Counted from the stretch's first letter, positions 17,676-27,440 are shown. The stretch is 35,136 bases of DNA from Clostridia bacterium (GCA_017454525.1 JAFTCT010000050.1:1-35136), one strand, 5' to 3'. Notes: generated by a model from the sequence alone, not told the origin. Translations and numbers: made by a program.

Positions 17676-17960
17676 GAAAATTTGCAAAAGCGATGACGAA
17701 GACGGACGAAACCCAGTCCGCACAGAGAGCAGGGGACGGTGGAAGCCCTGCGGGAGTGCGTTTCAGGTCCCATCACTTCCGAGCTGAAAGCCCGAACGCG
17801 CGGTCAGCCGCGTCAGTAGATACTTTCCGTTTTGCCGCGTTAAGGCATAAGGCTTGTCTGAGCCTGAGGGGCGCCGTACGGCGCAATTTGAGTGGTACCG
17901 CGGGTGCAAAACGAAGACGTTCTGACCCGTCTCAAAGAATTCTTTGGGACGGGTCTTTTT
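17676..17960 (+). promoter_or_regulatory. T-box riboswitch, probable Ile (ATC) specifier
   Basis: The leader shows AGAGAG (17724-17729), the distal GGACGGTGGAAG element, the specifier ATC (17772-17774) followed by A and then CTTCCGAGC, and the T-box core TGGTACCGCG (17893-17902). A terminator ends the leader. ATC is an isoleucine codon. Uncharged tRNA-Ile would permit read-through into the acyl-CoA synthetase, aminotransferase and oxidoreductase genes. Such control normally marks amino acid synthesis, uptake or charging rather than degradation, which is the main argument for the direction of this pathway. Confidence 0.92.
17924..17960 (+). terminator. T-box 2 terminator
   Basis: GACCCGTCTCAAAGAA pairs with TTCTTTGGGACGGGTC (one U-G pair) and is followed by a run of T. 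Confidence 0.88.
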
Positions 17961-18009
17961 ATTTGAACGCCGTCCGCCGGGCGGCGCCGCCGCAGAAATG
18001 GAGGAAACT

Positions 18010-20271
18010 ATGGGAACGCAAACGATGAACGAACTGCAGCAGATCTCCTACCGCATCAAGGGGATGCGCGAGATCCTCGGCTTTTCCAAGGAGGTCATGG
18101 CGGAGAAGACCGAGGTCACGCTTGAAAACTATATCGCCTACGAGAGCGGAAAGGTCGATCTGCCGTTCTCCTTCATCCACAAGTGCGCGCTGGCGTTCGG
18201 CATCGAAATGACCGATCTGCTCGAGGGCAGCACCGCGCGTCTGACCTCCTACACCGTCACGCGCAAGGGGCAGGGACACCGCGCCGCGAAGGAGGAGGGC
18301 ATCATGATCGAGAACCTCGCCCCGAAGTTCAAGGGCAAGATCGCCGAGCCCTACTGGGTGCGCTACGAGTATTCAAAAGAACTGCAGGACAAGCCCATAC
18401 ACCTCGCAAAGCACTCCGGGCAGGAGTTCGACCTGGTCGTTTCGGGCGCGCTGCTCGTGCAGGTCGGCGAGAACAAAGAGGTCTTGCACGAGGGCGACAG
18501 CATTTACTACAACTCCTCCACACCGCACGGCATGATCGCCGTCGAAGGGCAGGACTGCGTGTTCTTGGCGGTCGTGCTGCCCGGCGAGGAGGGCGAGGAA
18601 GCCGACGTGCGCGAGATCCCGGCGGTGCGCGAACTGCAGCCCCTGACCGTCGAGAAGTTTGTCAAGGTCGCGGTGGACGCGAAGGGCGTGCCCGAAAAGG
18701 TGACCTTCACGAACACCGACGCCTTCAACTTCGGCTACGACGTCGTCGACGCGCTCGCCGAAAAATATCCCGACCGTCTCGCCATGCTGCATCTTGACCG
18801 CGACAAGGTCGAGCGGCGCTTCACCTTCAAGGACATCAAAAAGGAGTCGGCGCGCACCGCCAACTATTTCAAATCGCTCGGGATCGGGAAGGGCGACCGC
18901 GTGATGCTCGTCCTCAAGCGGCACTATCAGTTCTGGTTTTCGATCATCGCGCTCCATAAGCTCGGCGCCGTCGCCGTTCCCGCGACCTATCAGTTGAAGG
19001 AGCACGATTTCGTCTACCGTTTCGACGCGGCGAAGATCAAGGCGATCGTCTGCACCGCCGACGGCGACGTCGCGGATATCGCGGAGGAAGCGGCGAAGAA
19101 ATGCCCGAGCGTGCGCCTGAAGGTGCTCGTGAACGGCGTCAAAGAGGGCTGGCACGATTTCAATTCCGAATATAAGATGTTCTCAAGCAGCTTCCCGCGC
19201 GAGGAGGACACCCCCGCGGGCGACGATCCGGCGCTGATGTTCTTCTCCTCCGGCACGACCGGTCAGCCGAAGATGGTCGAGCACAAGCACACCTACGCGC
19301 TCGGGCACTTCATGACGGCGAAATATTGGCACTGCTGCGAGCCGGAAGGTCTGCATTTCACGATCTCCGACACCGGATGGGGCAAATCGCTCTGGGGCAA
19401 ACTCTACGGACAGTGGATGTGCGAGGGCGCGGTGTTCGTCTACGATTTCGACCGCTTCAACGCCGCCGACATCCTGCCGCTCTTCGCCGAATACGGGATC
19501 ACGACCTTCTGCGCGCCGCCCACGATGCTGCGCATGATGATCAAGGAGGACCTCACGAAATACGATTTTTCGTCTGTGCGGCACATGACCACCGCCGGCG
19601 AGGCGCTCAACCCCGAGGTCGCCAAGCAGTTTGAGAAGGCGACGGGACTTGAGATCATGGAGGGCTTCGGACAGACCGAGACCACCCTGACGATCGCCAA
19701 CTTCGCGGGCATGACCGTCAAGATCGGTTCGATGGGCAAGGCGTCGCCGCAGTACGATATCGACGTGGTCGATCCCGACGGGAGGAGCCTGCCGAACGGC
19801 GAAGTGGGCGAGATCGTCGTCCACCTCGACAGCGGCATCCCGATGGGACTCTTCCGTCAGTACCTCGACGCGCCCGAACAGAACGCTTACGTCACGCGCG
19901 GCAATATGTACCACACAGGCGACACGGCGTGGCGGGATGAGGACGGCTACTTCTGGTACGTCGGCAGGGTCGACGACATCATCAAGTCGTCGGGCTACCG
20001 CATCGGACCGTTTGAGATCGAGAGCGTCATCATGGAACTGCCCTACGTTTTAGAGTGCGGCGTTTCCGCCGCGCCGGACGAGGTGCGCGGGCAGGTCGTG
20101 AAGGCGTCGGTCGTGCTGACCAAGGGCACCGTCCCCTCCGAAGAACTCAAAAAAGAGATCCAGAACTACGTCAAGGCGCACACGGCGCCCTACAAGTACC
20201 CTCGCATCGTCGTCTTCCGCGACGAGCTTCCGAAGACGATCAGCGGGAAGATCATCAGAAACAAACTGTGA
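18010..20271 (+). CDS. XRE-cupin-acyl-CoA synthetase fusion, copy 1
   Basis: The 753-residue protein has three parts. Residues of about 8-70 form an XRE-type helix-turn-helix (FSKEVMAEKTEVTLENYIAY). Residues of about 110-205 form a cupin barrel (HEGDSIYYNSSTPHGMIA). Residues of about 230-753 form a complete AMP-forming acyl-CoA synthetase with SSGTTGQPK (about 412), GFGQTET, HTGDTAWRDEDG, KSSGYRIGP and the catalytic Lys in TISGKIIRNK. It would activate a carboxylic acid to its CoA ester using ATP; branched short-chain acids fit the operon. GGAGG precedes the ATG at 18010. An XRE-cupin head is usually a separate transcription factor, so this enzyme may also sense a ligand and bind DNA. It is the first gene behind the Ile T-box. 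Confidence 0.9.
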   Translation: MGTQTMNELQQISYRIKGMREILGFSKEVMAEKTEVTLENYIAYESGKVDLPFSFIHKCALAFGIEMTDLLEGSTARLTSYTVTRKGQGHRAAKEEGIMIENLAPKFKGKIAEPYWVRYEYSKELQDKPIHLAKHSGQEFDLVVSGALLVQVGENKEVLHEGDSIYYNSSTPHGMIAVEGQDCVFLAVVLPGEEGEEADVREIPAVRELQPLTVEKFVKVAVDAKGVPEKVTFTNTDAFNFGYDVVDALAEKYPDRLAMLHLDRDKVERRFTFKDIKKESARTANYFKSLGIGKGDRVMLVLKRHYQFWFSIIALHKLGAVAVPATYQLKEHDFVYRFDAAKIKAIVCTADGDVADIAEEAAKKCPSVRLKVLVNGVKEGWHDFNSEYKMFSSSFPREEDTPAGDDPALMFFSSGTTGQPKMVEHKHTYALGHFMTAKYWHCCEPEGLHFTISDTGWGKSLWGKLYGQWMCEGAVFVYDFDRFNAADILPLFAEYGITTFCAPPTMLRMMIKEDLTKYDFSSVRHMTTAGEALNPEVAKQFEKATGLEIMEGFGQTETTLTIANFAGMTVKIGSMGKASPQYDIDVVDPDGRSLPNGEVGEIVVHLDSGIPMGLFRQYLDAPEQNAYVTRGNMYHTGDTAWRDEDGYFWYVGRVDDIIKSSGYRIGPFEIESVIMELPYVLECGVSAAPDEVRGQVVKASVVLTKGTVPSEELKKEIQNYVKAHTAPYKYPRIVVFRDELPKTISGKIIRNKL

Positions 20272-20382
20272 ATGTGCGTTCGGGAGACGGGATACTCGTT
20301 CCGGCGCCCGAACGGCAGACAAAGGGCGCATTCGTTTGGACGAAATCCGCAATCCGGAATAATTCGCAATTCGCAATTGATA
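20269..20382 (+). repeat. Intergenic repeat, copy 1 (also at 22740)
   Basis: About 110 bases starting at the stop codon of the first ligase recur at 22740-22843 after the second, with about 85-90 percent identity by eye. It includes a hairpin, GTTCGGG with CCCGAAC, and ends in CGCAATTGATA. The simplest explanation is tandem duplication of a gene together with its downstream spacer. Confidence 0.75.
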
Positions 20383-20389
20383 CTTTCTA

Positions 20390-20418
20390 TTGACAAATCA
20401 TCAGTTGTATGATAAACT
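20390..20418 (+). promoter_or_regulatory. Possible internal promoter before ligase copy 2
   Basis: TTGACA (20390-20395) and an extended -10, TGATAAACT, are at 17-base spacing. It would allow expression of the later genes independently of the Ile T-box. Confidence 0.5.
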
Positions 20419-20450
20419 GATTTTTAGTTTTCATAAGGAGTTTTATCTAC

Positions 20451-22742
20451 ATGGCACAGATCACTGCGCTGGACTATAAAATGGGCGAAATGGCGGGTCG
20501 TATCCGTGAACTGCGTGAGATCATGGGGCTGACGACCTATGAAATGGCGGCGAAGACCGACGTTTCAAACGAGGAGTACGTGCTCTGCGAGTCGGGCAAA
20601 AAAGACCTGAACTTCGCGTTCATCTACCGCTGCGCGCTGGCGCTGAACGTCGACGTGACCGACATCATCGAGGGGCACAGCCCGACGCTGCGCTCCTTCA
20701 CGGTGACGCGTGCGGGCGCCGGTCAGGAGATCGGCAACGCGCACGGCATGACCTACTACAATCTCGCGTATTCCTTCCAGAACCGCATCGCCGAGCCGCT
20801 GTACGTCCGCAGCATCTACGATCCGGAAGCCGAACGGCGCGATATCGTCTTAACGACCCACGAGGGGCAGGAAATGGACCTGGTCATCTCGGGCAAGCTG
20901 CTCGTGCAGGTCGGCGAACACCGCACGACGCTTGAAAAGGGCGACAGCATCTACTTCGACAGCGCGACTCCGCACGGCATGATCGCCGTCGGCGGCGCCG
21001 ACTGTGAGTTCTACGCGATCGTTCTGAATCCGGGCGGAGAACCGCTGCCGGAGCTGGCGCCTTCGGTCATCGAGCGTTACAAGGACGACGCGCCCAAAAA
21101 GGACGACCGTCCGCGCGTCTGCAACGAATATATCGACGTTGTCGAGAACGACAAGGGCACGCCTCTGTCGATCACCTTCAAGAACACGGACCGCTTCAAT
21201 TTCGCGTTCGATATCATCGACCGCATCGCCGAGAAAGAGCCGGATAAGCTGGCGATGCTCCATATCTCGCGCGACAAGACCGAGCGCCGCTTCTCCTTCA
21301 GGGATCTGAAGAGGGAGAGCAGCCGCTGCGCAAACTACTTCAAGTCCCTGGGGATCGGCAAGGGCGACCGCGTGCTGCTGGTGCTCAAGCGGCATTATCA
21401 GTTCTGGTTCGCGCTTCTGGGGCTCAACAAACTGGGGGCGATCGCCATCCCGGCGACGGCGCAGCTGCAGGAGCACGATTTCGAATACCGTTTCAACGCC
21501 GCGGGGATCTCGGCGATCCTCTGCACCGCCGACGGCGATACCGCGCGTCAGGCGGAACTTGCCGCAGGGAAGTGTCCGCAGGTGCGCACAAAACTCATCG
21601 TCAACGGCAGCCGTCCCGGCTGGCGCTCCTTCGACGAGGAATATACGATGTATTCGACCCACTACGAACGCCGCGGGGACGCGCCGGGCGGAGAGGATCT
21701 GATGCTGATGTATTTCACGTCCGGCACCTCGGGCTATCCCAAGATCGCGGCGCACAATTACAAATATCCGCTCGGGCACTACCATACGGCGAAATACTGG
21801 CACCAGGTCGATCCCGACGGACTGCACCTCACGATCTCCGACACCGGCTGGGCGAAGGCGATGTGGGGCAAGATGTACGGACAATGGCTGTGCGAGGCGG
21901 CGATCTTCGTCTACGATTTCGACCGTTTCGACGCGGCGGAGATCCTGCCGATGTTCAAAAAGTATCAGATCACGACCTTCTGCGCGCCGCCCACGATGCT
22001 GCGCATGATGATCAAGGAGGATCTGACCCGATACGATTTCTCTTCCGTGCGGCATATGTCGACCGCCGGTGAAGCGCTCAACCCCGAGGTCTACCGTCAG
22101 TTTGAGAAGGCGACGGGGCTGCAGATCATCGAGGGCTTCGGACAGTCGGAGAGCACGATGATCATCGGAAACCTCGCGGGCGCCGGGCACAAGATCGGCT
22201 CGATGGGCAAGCCCGCCCCGATCTACAACGTGAAACTGGTCGACGCCGACGGCAGGGAAGTGCCCGACGGCGAAGTCGGAGAGATCGTCATCGATATCCG
22301 CGGCGGCAGTCCCTGCGGACTGGCTGTCTGCTACTACGGCGATAAGGAGAAGACCGCCGAGACCTGGCGCGACGGCTGTTACCATACCGGCGACACGGCG
22401 TGGCGGGACGAGGACGGCTTCTACTGGTACGTCGGACGCGTCGACGACATCATCAAGTCTTCGGGCTACCGCATCGGTCCGTTCGAGATCGAGAGCGTCA
22501 TCATGGAGCTGCCCTACGTTCTGGAGTGCGGCGTATCCGCCGTGCCCGACGAAGTGCGCGGACAGATCGTCAAGGCGTCGGTCGTGCTCACAAAAGGAAC
22601 GCAGCCGTCGGAAGAACTCAAGAAAGCGATCCAGAACTACGTCAAGGCGCACACCGCGCCCTATAAGTACCCCCGCGTGGTGGTCTTCCGCGACGAACTG
22701 CCCAAGACCGTGAGCGGGAAGATCATCAGAAGCAAACTGTGA
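20451..22742 (+). CDS. XRE-cupin-acyl-CoA synthetase fusion, copy 2
   Basis: The 763-residue paralog has the same layout: XRE helix-turn-helix (about 12-72, LTTYEMAAKTDVSNEEYVL), cupin (about 110-205, EKGDSIYFDSATPHGMIA) and acyl-CoA synthetase. The ligase motifs are TSGTSGYPK, GFGQSEST, HTGDTAWRDEDG, KSSGYRIGP and TVSGKIIRSK, all intact. The ligase domain is much closer to copy 1 than the HTH and cupin parts, so substrate or ligand preference may have diverged at the head. AAGGAG lies ten bases before the ATG. It has its own possible promoter. It may handle a second branched acid, but both substrates are inferred only from context. Confidence 0.9.
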   Translation: MAQITALDYKMGEMAGRIRELREIMGLTTYEMAAKTDVSNEEYVLCESGKKDLNFAFIYRCALALNVDVTDIIEGHSPTLRSFTVTRAGAGQEIGNAHGMTYYNLAYSFQNRIAEPLYVRSIYDPEAERRDIVLTTHEGQEMDLVISGKLLVQVGEHRTTLEKGDSIYFDSATPHGMIAVGGADCEFYAIVLNPGGEPLPELAPSVIERYKDDAPKKDDRPRVCNEYIDVVENDKGTPLSITFKNTDRFNFAFDIIDRIAEKEPDKLAMLHISRDKTERRFSFRDLKRESSRCANYFKSLGIGKGDRVLLVLKRHYQFWFALLGLNKLGAIAIPATAQLQEHDFEYRFNAAGISAILCTADGDTARQAELAAGKCPQVRTKLIVNGSRPGWRSFDEEYTMYSTHYERRGDAPGGEDLMLMYFTSGTSGYPKIAAHNYKYPLGHYHTAKYWHQVDPDGLHLTISDTGWAKAMWGKMYGQWLCEAAIFVYDFDRFDAAEILPMFKKYQITTFCAPPTMLRMMIKEDLTRYDFSSVRHMSTAGEALNPEVYRQFEKATGLQIIEGFGQSESTMIIGNLAGAGHKIGSMGKPAPIYNVKLVDADGREVPDGEVGEIVIDIRGGSPCGLAVCYYGDKEKTAETWRDGCYHTGDTAWRDEDGFYWYVGRVDDIIKSSGYRIGPFEIESVIMELPYVLECGVSAVPDEVRGQIVKASVVLTKGTQPSEELKKAIQNYVKAHTAPYKYPRVVVFRDELPKTVSGKIIRSKL

Positions 22743-22843
22743 ATGTGCGTTCGGGAGACGGAATACTCGTTCCGGCGCCCGAACGGCAGACGAAGGGCAC
22801 GCTCGTTTGAGCAAAATTCGCAATTTACAATTCGCAATTGATA
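22740..22843 (+). repeat. Intergenic repeat, copy 2
   Basis: This matches the spacer after ligase copy 1 (20269-20382), including the GTTCGGG...CCCGAAC hairpin. It separates the ligase from the aminotransferase gene. No T-run follows the hairpin, so read-through into the aminotransferase is plausible. Confidence 0.75.
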
Positions 22844-22882
22844 ATTATTTGCAGATAAATCTGCATTTCAGGAGGATAAACC

Positions 22883-23956
22883 ATGAGCAGCGCGATCACC
22901 GTTAAACTGACCGACAATCCGAAAATGAAGCCGACCGACGAGGGCAAACTCGGCTTCGGCAGAGTCTTTACCGACCATATGTTTGTCTGCGAATGGAACA
23001 AGGGCGAGGGCTGGCACGACGCGAAGATCGTTCCCTTTGCCGATCTGTCCATTCATCCCGCATCGACCGTTCTGCACTACGGCGCCGAGATCTTTGAGGG
23101 ACTCAAGGCGTACCGCTGGGCGGACGGCAGCGTCAAGCTCTTCCGCCCGACCGAGAACGTCAGAAGAATGAACCGTTCCGCCGAGCGTATGGGTCTTCCG
23201 CAGATCCCGGAGGAACTCTTCCTCGAAGCGCTTCTCAAACTCGTCGGCATCGACGCCGACTGGGTGCCGCACGGCGAGGGGACGTCTCTGTATATCCGTC
23301 CCTTCATGATCGGCGACGACGAGCATCTCGGCGTGCACGGCGTGTCGCACGCGCGCTTTTACATCATCCTTTCCCCCTCGGGCAGCTACTATAAGGGCGG
23401 CCTTGCGCCGGTGCGCATCATGATCGAGGATCACGACGTGCGCGCGGTGCGCGGCGGTACGGGCGAGGCGAAGTGCGGCGGCAACTACGGCGCCAGCGTG
23501 CGCGCGGGCGAGAAAGCCGAGGAAAAGGGCTTCGATCAGGTCCTGTGGCTCGACGGCGTCGAACAGAAGTATATCGAGGAAGTCGGTTCGATGAACATCA
23601 TGTTCAAGATCGACGGCAAGGTCGTCACCCCCGCGCTTACCGGCGCGATCCTGCCGGGCATCACGAGAAAGTCGATCATCGAATTCTTGAAGAGCAAGGG
23701 CGCCGCCGTTGAGGAGCGCCGCATCTCGGTCGACGAACTGGCGAAAGCGCTCGAGGACGGCAAACTCGAGGAGGCGTGGGGCTGCGGCACCGCCGCGGTC
23801 GTCTCTCCCGTCGGCGTGCTCAAGTATAAGGATAAGGAATACGTCATCAGCGGCGGCAGGATCGGTGAGACGACGCAGATGCTCTACGACGAACTCACGG
23901 GACTGCAGTGGGGCAAGAAGCCCGATCCGTTCGGGTGGGTCGTCAACGTCAAGTAA
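22883..23956 (+). CDS. ilvE: Branched-chain amino acid aminotransferase
   Basis: The 357-residue, fold-type IV PLP enzyme interconverts Leu, Ile and Val with their 2-oxoacids, using glutamate/2-oxoglutarate. Class markers are present: HYGAEIFEGLKAYR, YIRPFMIG, GEAKCGGNYGAS with the PLP lysine at about Lys197, and EEVGSMNIMF followed by LPGITRKSI. The length is normal for the larger bacterial and eukaryote-like IlvE type. AGGAGG lies just before the ATG. It follows the two ligases and precedes the oxidoreductase genes on one strand, supplying the last step if the pathway runs towards amino acids. Confidence 0.95.
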   Translation: MSSAITVKLTDNPKMKPTDEGKLGFGRVFTDHMFVCEWNKGEGWHDAKIVPFADLSIHPASTVLHYGAEIFEGLKAYRWADGSVKLFRPTENVRRMNRSAERMGLPQIPEELFLEALLKLVGIDADWVPHGEGTSLYIRPFMIGDDEHLGVHGVSHARFYIILSPSGSYYKGGLAPVRIMIEDHDVRAVRGGTGEAKCGGNYGASVRAGEKAEEKGFDQVLWLDGVEQKYIEEVGSMNIMFKIDGKVVTPALTGAILPGITRKSIIEFLKSKGAAVEERRISVDELAKALEDGKLEEAWGCGTAAVVSPVGVLKYKDKEYVISGGRIGETTQMLYDELTGLQWGKKPDPFGWVVNVK

Positions 23957-23964
23957 AGAGAAGC

Positions 23965-24636
23965 ATGGAAAAGCGATCTCTGAAAACGCCGAAGCGGGTG
24001 ACGCTCTTCTGCGGGCATTACGGCAGCGGGAAGACCAATTTAGCGGTCAACTACGCGCTGTATCTGCGTGCGCGCGGACTGGAGGTCGGCATCGGCGATC
24101 TGGACGTCGTCAATCCTTATTTCCGGACCGCCGACAGTAAAAAGGAGCTGGAGGAGGCGGGCGTGCGCGTGATCGCGCTGCCCTACGCCAACAGTTCGGT
24201 CGATCTGCCTTCACTTCCCCCGGAGGCGTACGCGCTGGTCGAGGACCGGCGCAGATACGCCGTCATCGACGTGGGCGGAGACGACCGCGGCGCCTATGCG
24301 CTCGGACGCTATACCCCCTATATCCTTGAGGAAAACGACTATGAAAACCTCTGCGTCGTCAACTTCATGCGCCCGCTGACGCGCACCGCCAAAGAGGCGT
24401 ACGCGGTCCTGCGCGAGATCGAAGCGGCGGGCGGCGTTCCCTTTACCGCGATCGTCCATAACACCAACCTCGGCGCCGAAACGACGCCCCAAACGGTGAT
24501 GAGCGCCGAAAAGGAAGCGCTGAAACTGTCGGAGCTGTCGGGATTGCCGGTCCTCTTTACGTCTGCCGATGAAAAAATCGCAAATCAGATCCCCGGGGCG
24601 TTCCCTCTGCGTCTGCAGAGGCGTCCCTTTGAATAA
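23965..24636 (+). CDS. P-loop ATPase (MinD/ParA-like), unknown role
   Basis: The 223-residue soluble protein has the nucleotide-binding loop GHYGSGKTN (residues 17-25), a DLDVVNPYFR switch-like segment, and VIDVGGDDRG as a Walker B-like strand. This matches the MinD/ParA/CobQ-type SIMIBI group. Nothing indicates a chromosome-partition role; position between ilvE and the ferredoxin suggests a link to the oxidoreductase, perhaps Fe-S or cofactor loading, which is speculation. The chosen ATG (23965) is eight bases after the ilvE stop, with only a weak AAAGAG site, so translation is likely coupled. Confidence 0.75.
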   Translation: MEKRSLKTPKRVTLFCGHYGSGKTNLAVNYALYLRARGLEVGIGDLDVVNPYFRTADSKKELEEAGVRVIALPYANSSVDLPSLPPEAYALVEDRRRYAVIDVGGDDRGAYALGRYTPYILEENDYENLCVVNFMRPLTRTAKEAYAVLREIEAAGGVPFTAIVHNTNLGAETTPQTVMSAEKEALKLSELSGLPVLFTSADEKIANQIPGAFPLRLQRRPFE

Positions 24637-24651
24637 AGGAGTGTGAACATC

Positions 24652-24858
24652 TTGCCGAAAGTGACATTCAAAACCGATCTCTGCAAGGGCTGCGGACTCT
24701 GCGTGGACGCCTGCCCGAAGCATATCATCGAACTGAAAAAAGACGTGATCAACAAAAAGGGACATTCGCCCGCCGGCATCACCGACCAGAGCAAATGCAT
24801 CGCCTGCGCCTTCTGCGCGACGATGTGCCCCGACTGCGTGATCACCGTTGAGAAATGA
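24652..24858 (+). CDS. 2x[4Fe-4S] ferredoxin subunit (VorD-like)
   Basis: The 68-residue protein has two cluster-binding motifs, CKGCGLCVDACP and CIACAFCATMCP, the standard bacterial ferredoxin pattern. Position directly before the alpha subunit fits the delta subunit of 2-oxoacid:ferredoxin oxidoreductases, passing electrons between the TPP subunit clusters and soluble ferredoxin. The start is TTG at 24652, ten bases after AAGGAG; the in-frame GTG at 24643 is too close to that site. Confidence 0.88.
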   Translation: MPKVTFKTDLCKGCGLCVDACPKHIIELKKDVINKKGHSPAGITDQSKCIACAFCATMCPDCVITVEK

Positions 24859-24868
24859 GGTGACGAAC

Positions 24869-25932
24869 GTGGCTGAAAAGGTACTCATGAAGGGCAACGA
24901 GGCGATCGCCGAGGCGGCGATCCGCGCCGGCTGTCTGCACTATTTCGGTTATCCGATCACCCCGCAGACCGAGCTTGCCGCCTATATGGCGAAGCGTATG
25001 CCGAAGATCGGCGGCGTCTTCCTTCAGGCGGAGAGCGAAGTCGCGGCGATCAATATGGTCTACGGCGTCGCGTCCACCGGAAAGCGCGTCATGACCTCCT
25101 CCTCCTCGCCCGGCGTTTCGCTCAAGCAGGAGGGCATCTCCTATATCGCCGGCGCCGATCTTCCGGCGCTGATCGTCAACGTTCAGCGCGGCGGTCCGGG
25201 ACTGGGCGGCATTCAGCCCTCGCAGTCCGACTATTTCCAGGCGACCAAGGGCGGCGGTCACGGCGACTATCATCTGATCGTCCTGACCCCCTCGTCTGTG
25301 CAGGAAATGGCGGACCTCACGGCGCTCGCCTTTGACCTCGCCGACAAATACCGTATGCCGGCGATGCTGCTCGCCGACGGCACGATGGGTCAGATGATGG
25401 AGCCGGTCGTCCTGCCGGGAGAATCGCACGCGACGGTCGAAAAGCCCTGGGCGGTCACCGGCACCGAAGGGAAGCGGAAGCACAATGTCGTCAATTCGCT
25501 CTACCTCGTGCCCGACGAACTTGAAAAGACCAATTTCGAGCGCTTTGAGCGCTACGCGTACATCGAAGAGAACGAGGCGCGCTACGAGAGCTATATGATG
25601 GAGGACGCCGAGTACTGCCTGGTCGCCTTCGGCATCGCGGCGCGCGTCTCGAAGAACGCCGTCGTCGCCCTGCGCGCAAAGGGGATCAGGGCGGGTCTCA
25701 TCCGTCCGATCACCGTCTGGCCCTTCCCGAAGAAGCCGATCGCCGAAGCCGCCGGAAAGGTCAGGGTGTTCGTTTCGGTCGAACTGTCTATGGGACAGAT
25801 GATCGAGGACGTGCGGTTGTCCGAAAACTGCAAAAAGCCGGTGTATCTCTGCAACCGCGCGGGCGGCAAGATCCCGAACCCGGGCGAGATCATCGCCTGT
25901 GTGGAAAAGATCGCGAAGGGAGGCGACGTCTG

Positions 25933-25933
<1 letters not shown>
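24869..25933 (+). CDS. vorB: 2-oxoacid:ferredoxin oxidoreductase alpha subunit
   Basis: The 354-residue subunit opens with KVLMKGNEAIAEAAIRAGC..YFGYPITPQTE, the signature of VorB/KorA-type subunits that bind the 2-oxoacid and form half of the TPP site. SSSSPGVSLKQEGISY and QRGGPGLGG are also family features. The start is GTG at 24869, with GAGGTG upstream, overlapping none of the ferredoxin. With its partners it converts 2-oxoacid plus CoA to acyl-CoA plus CO2 and reduced ferredoxin, reversibly. Next to ilvE, 3-methyl-2-oxobutanoate and related branched substrates are favoured over 2-oxoglutarate. Confidence 0.9.
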
Positions 25934-26684
<751 letters not shown>

Positions 26685-26688
<4 letters not shown>

Positions 26689-27215
26689 CGACGCAGATTC
26701 TCATCGCCGGTTTCGGCGGACAGGGCGTGTTATTCGCCGGAAAATTCCTTGCCTATAAAGGGCTCATCGAGGGAAAGAACCTCTCCTGGCTTCCTTCCTA
26801 CGGTCCCGAAATGCGCGGCGGCACCGCGAACTGCAGCGTCATCATCAGCGACGAGCCGGTCGGCAGCCCGATCGTCTCGGAGCCCGACGTGCTGATCGCC
26901 ATGAACCTGCCGAGTCTCGATAAGTACGAGGACGCCGTCGTTCCCGGCGGCATGATCTTCGTCGACAGCACCCTGATTGAACGCAAGGTGAAGAGGACCG
27001 ACGTCAAGGTCTTCTACGTACCCTCGACCAAGCTCGCCGCCGAGATGAACGCCCCGACGCTGGCGAATATGGTCATGACCGGCAAGGTCATGAAGGAATG
27101 TCCCGGCGTCTCCGGCGAGAATATCGAAGCGGCGCTGAAAAAGGTCGTCTCCGCGCGCCATCAGGACCTGTTGGAGATCAACTTCAAGGCGCTGGAAACG
27201 GGATACGCGCTGTAA
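26685..27215 (+). CDS. vorC: 2-oxoacid:ferredoxin oxidoreductase gamma subunit
   Basis: The 176-residue subunit begins QILIAGFGGQGVLFAGKFLA and contains PSYGPEMRGGTANCSVIIS, the two hallmarks of gamma subunits (CoA-binding side). Its ATG overlaps the vorA stop by four bases. It is the last gene of the Ile T-box operon and is followed by a strong terminator at 27304. Confidence 0.93.
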
Positions 27216-27303
27216 AGCGCCTTCAGGGAGCCGCTTTCCCGGCGCGTGCGGCAAGGCAAGATCTCTTTGCGCGCGGCAAACCGTGACGGCGCGCCGTCCA
27301 TAC

Positions 27304-27357
27304 AAAAAAGCAAGTTGGTATTTTGGGCTTACGACCCTTTTGTCAACTTGCTTTTTT
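27304..27357 (+). terminator. Terminator of the T-box/VOR operon
   Basis: A 14-bp stem, AAAAAAGCAAGTTG with CAACTTGCTTTTTT, encloses a smaller GGG/CCC stem and ends in a T-run. The A-run on the other side makes it potentially bidirectional. The spacer 27216-27303 holds nothing else I can identify. Confidence 0.85.
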
Positions 27358-27411
27358 GACGTCAAAACGCACAGAGGCAAAATATTTTCATCTGATATTC
27401 GGCAAAACCTG

Positions 27412-27440
27412 TTGTCAAAATGTGAAATATATGCTACAAT
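27412..27440 (+). promoter_or_regulatory. Promoter of the alcohol/aldehyde dehydrogenase unit
   Basis: TTGTCA (27412-27417) and TACAAT (27435-27440) are 17 bases apart. Confidence 0.7.

Noticed and set aside
20850..22823. 657-codon minus-strand frame
   Set aside because: Shadow of ligase copy 2; the plus strand carries all ligase motifs.
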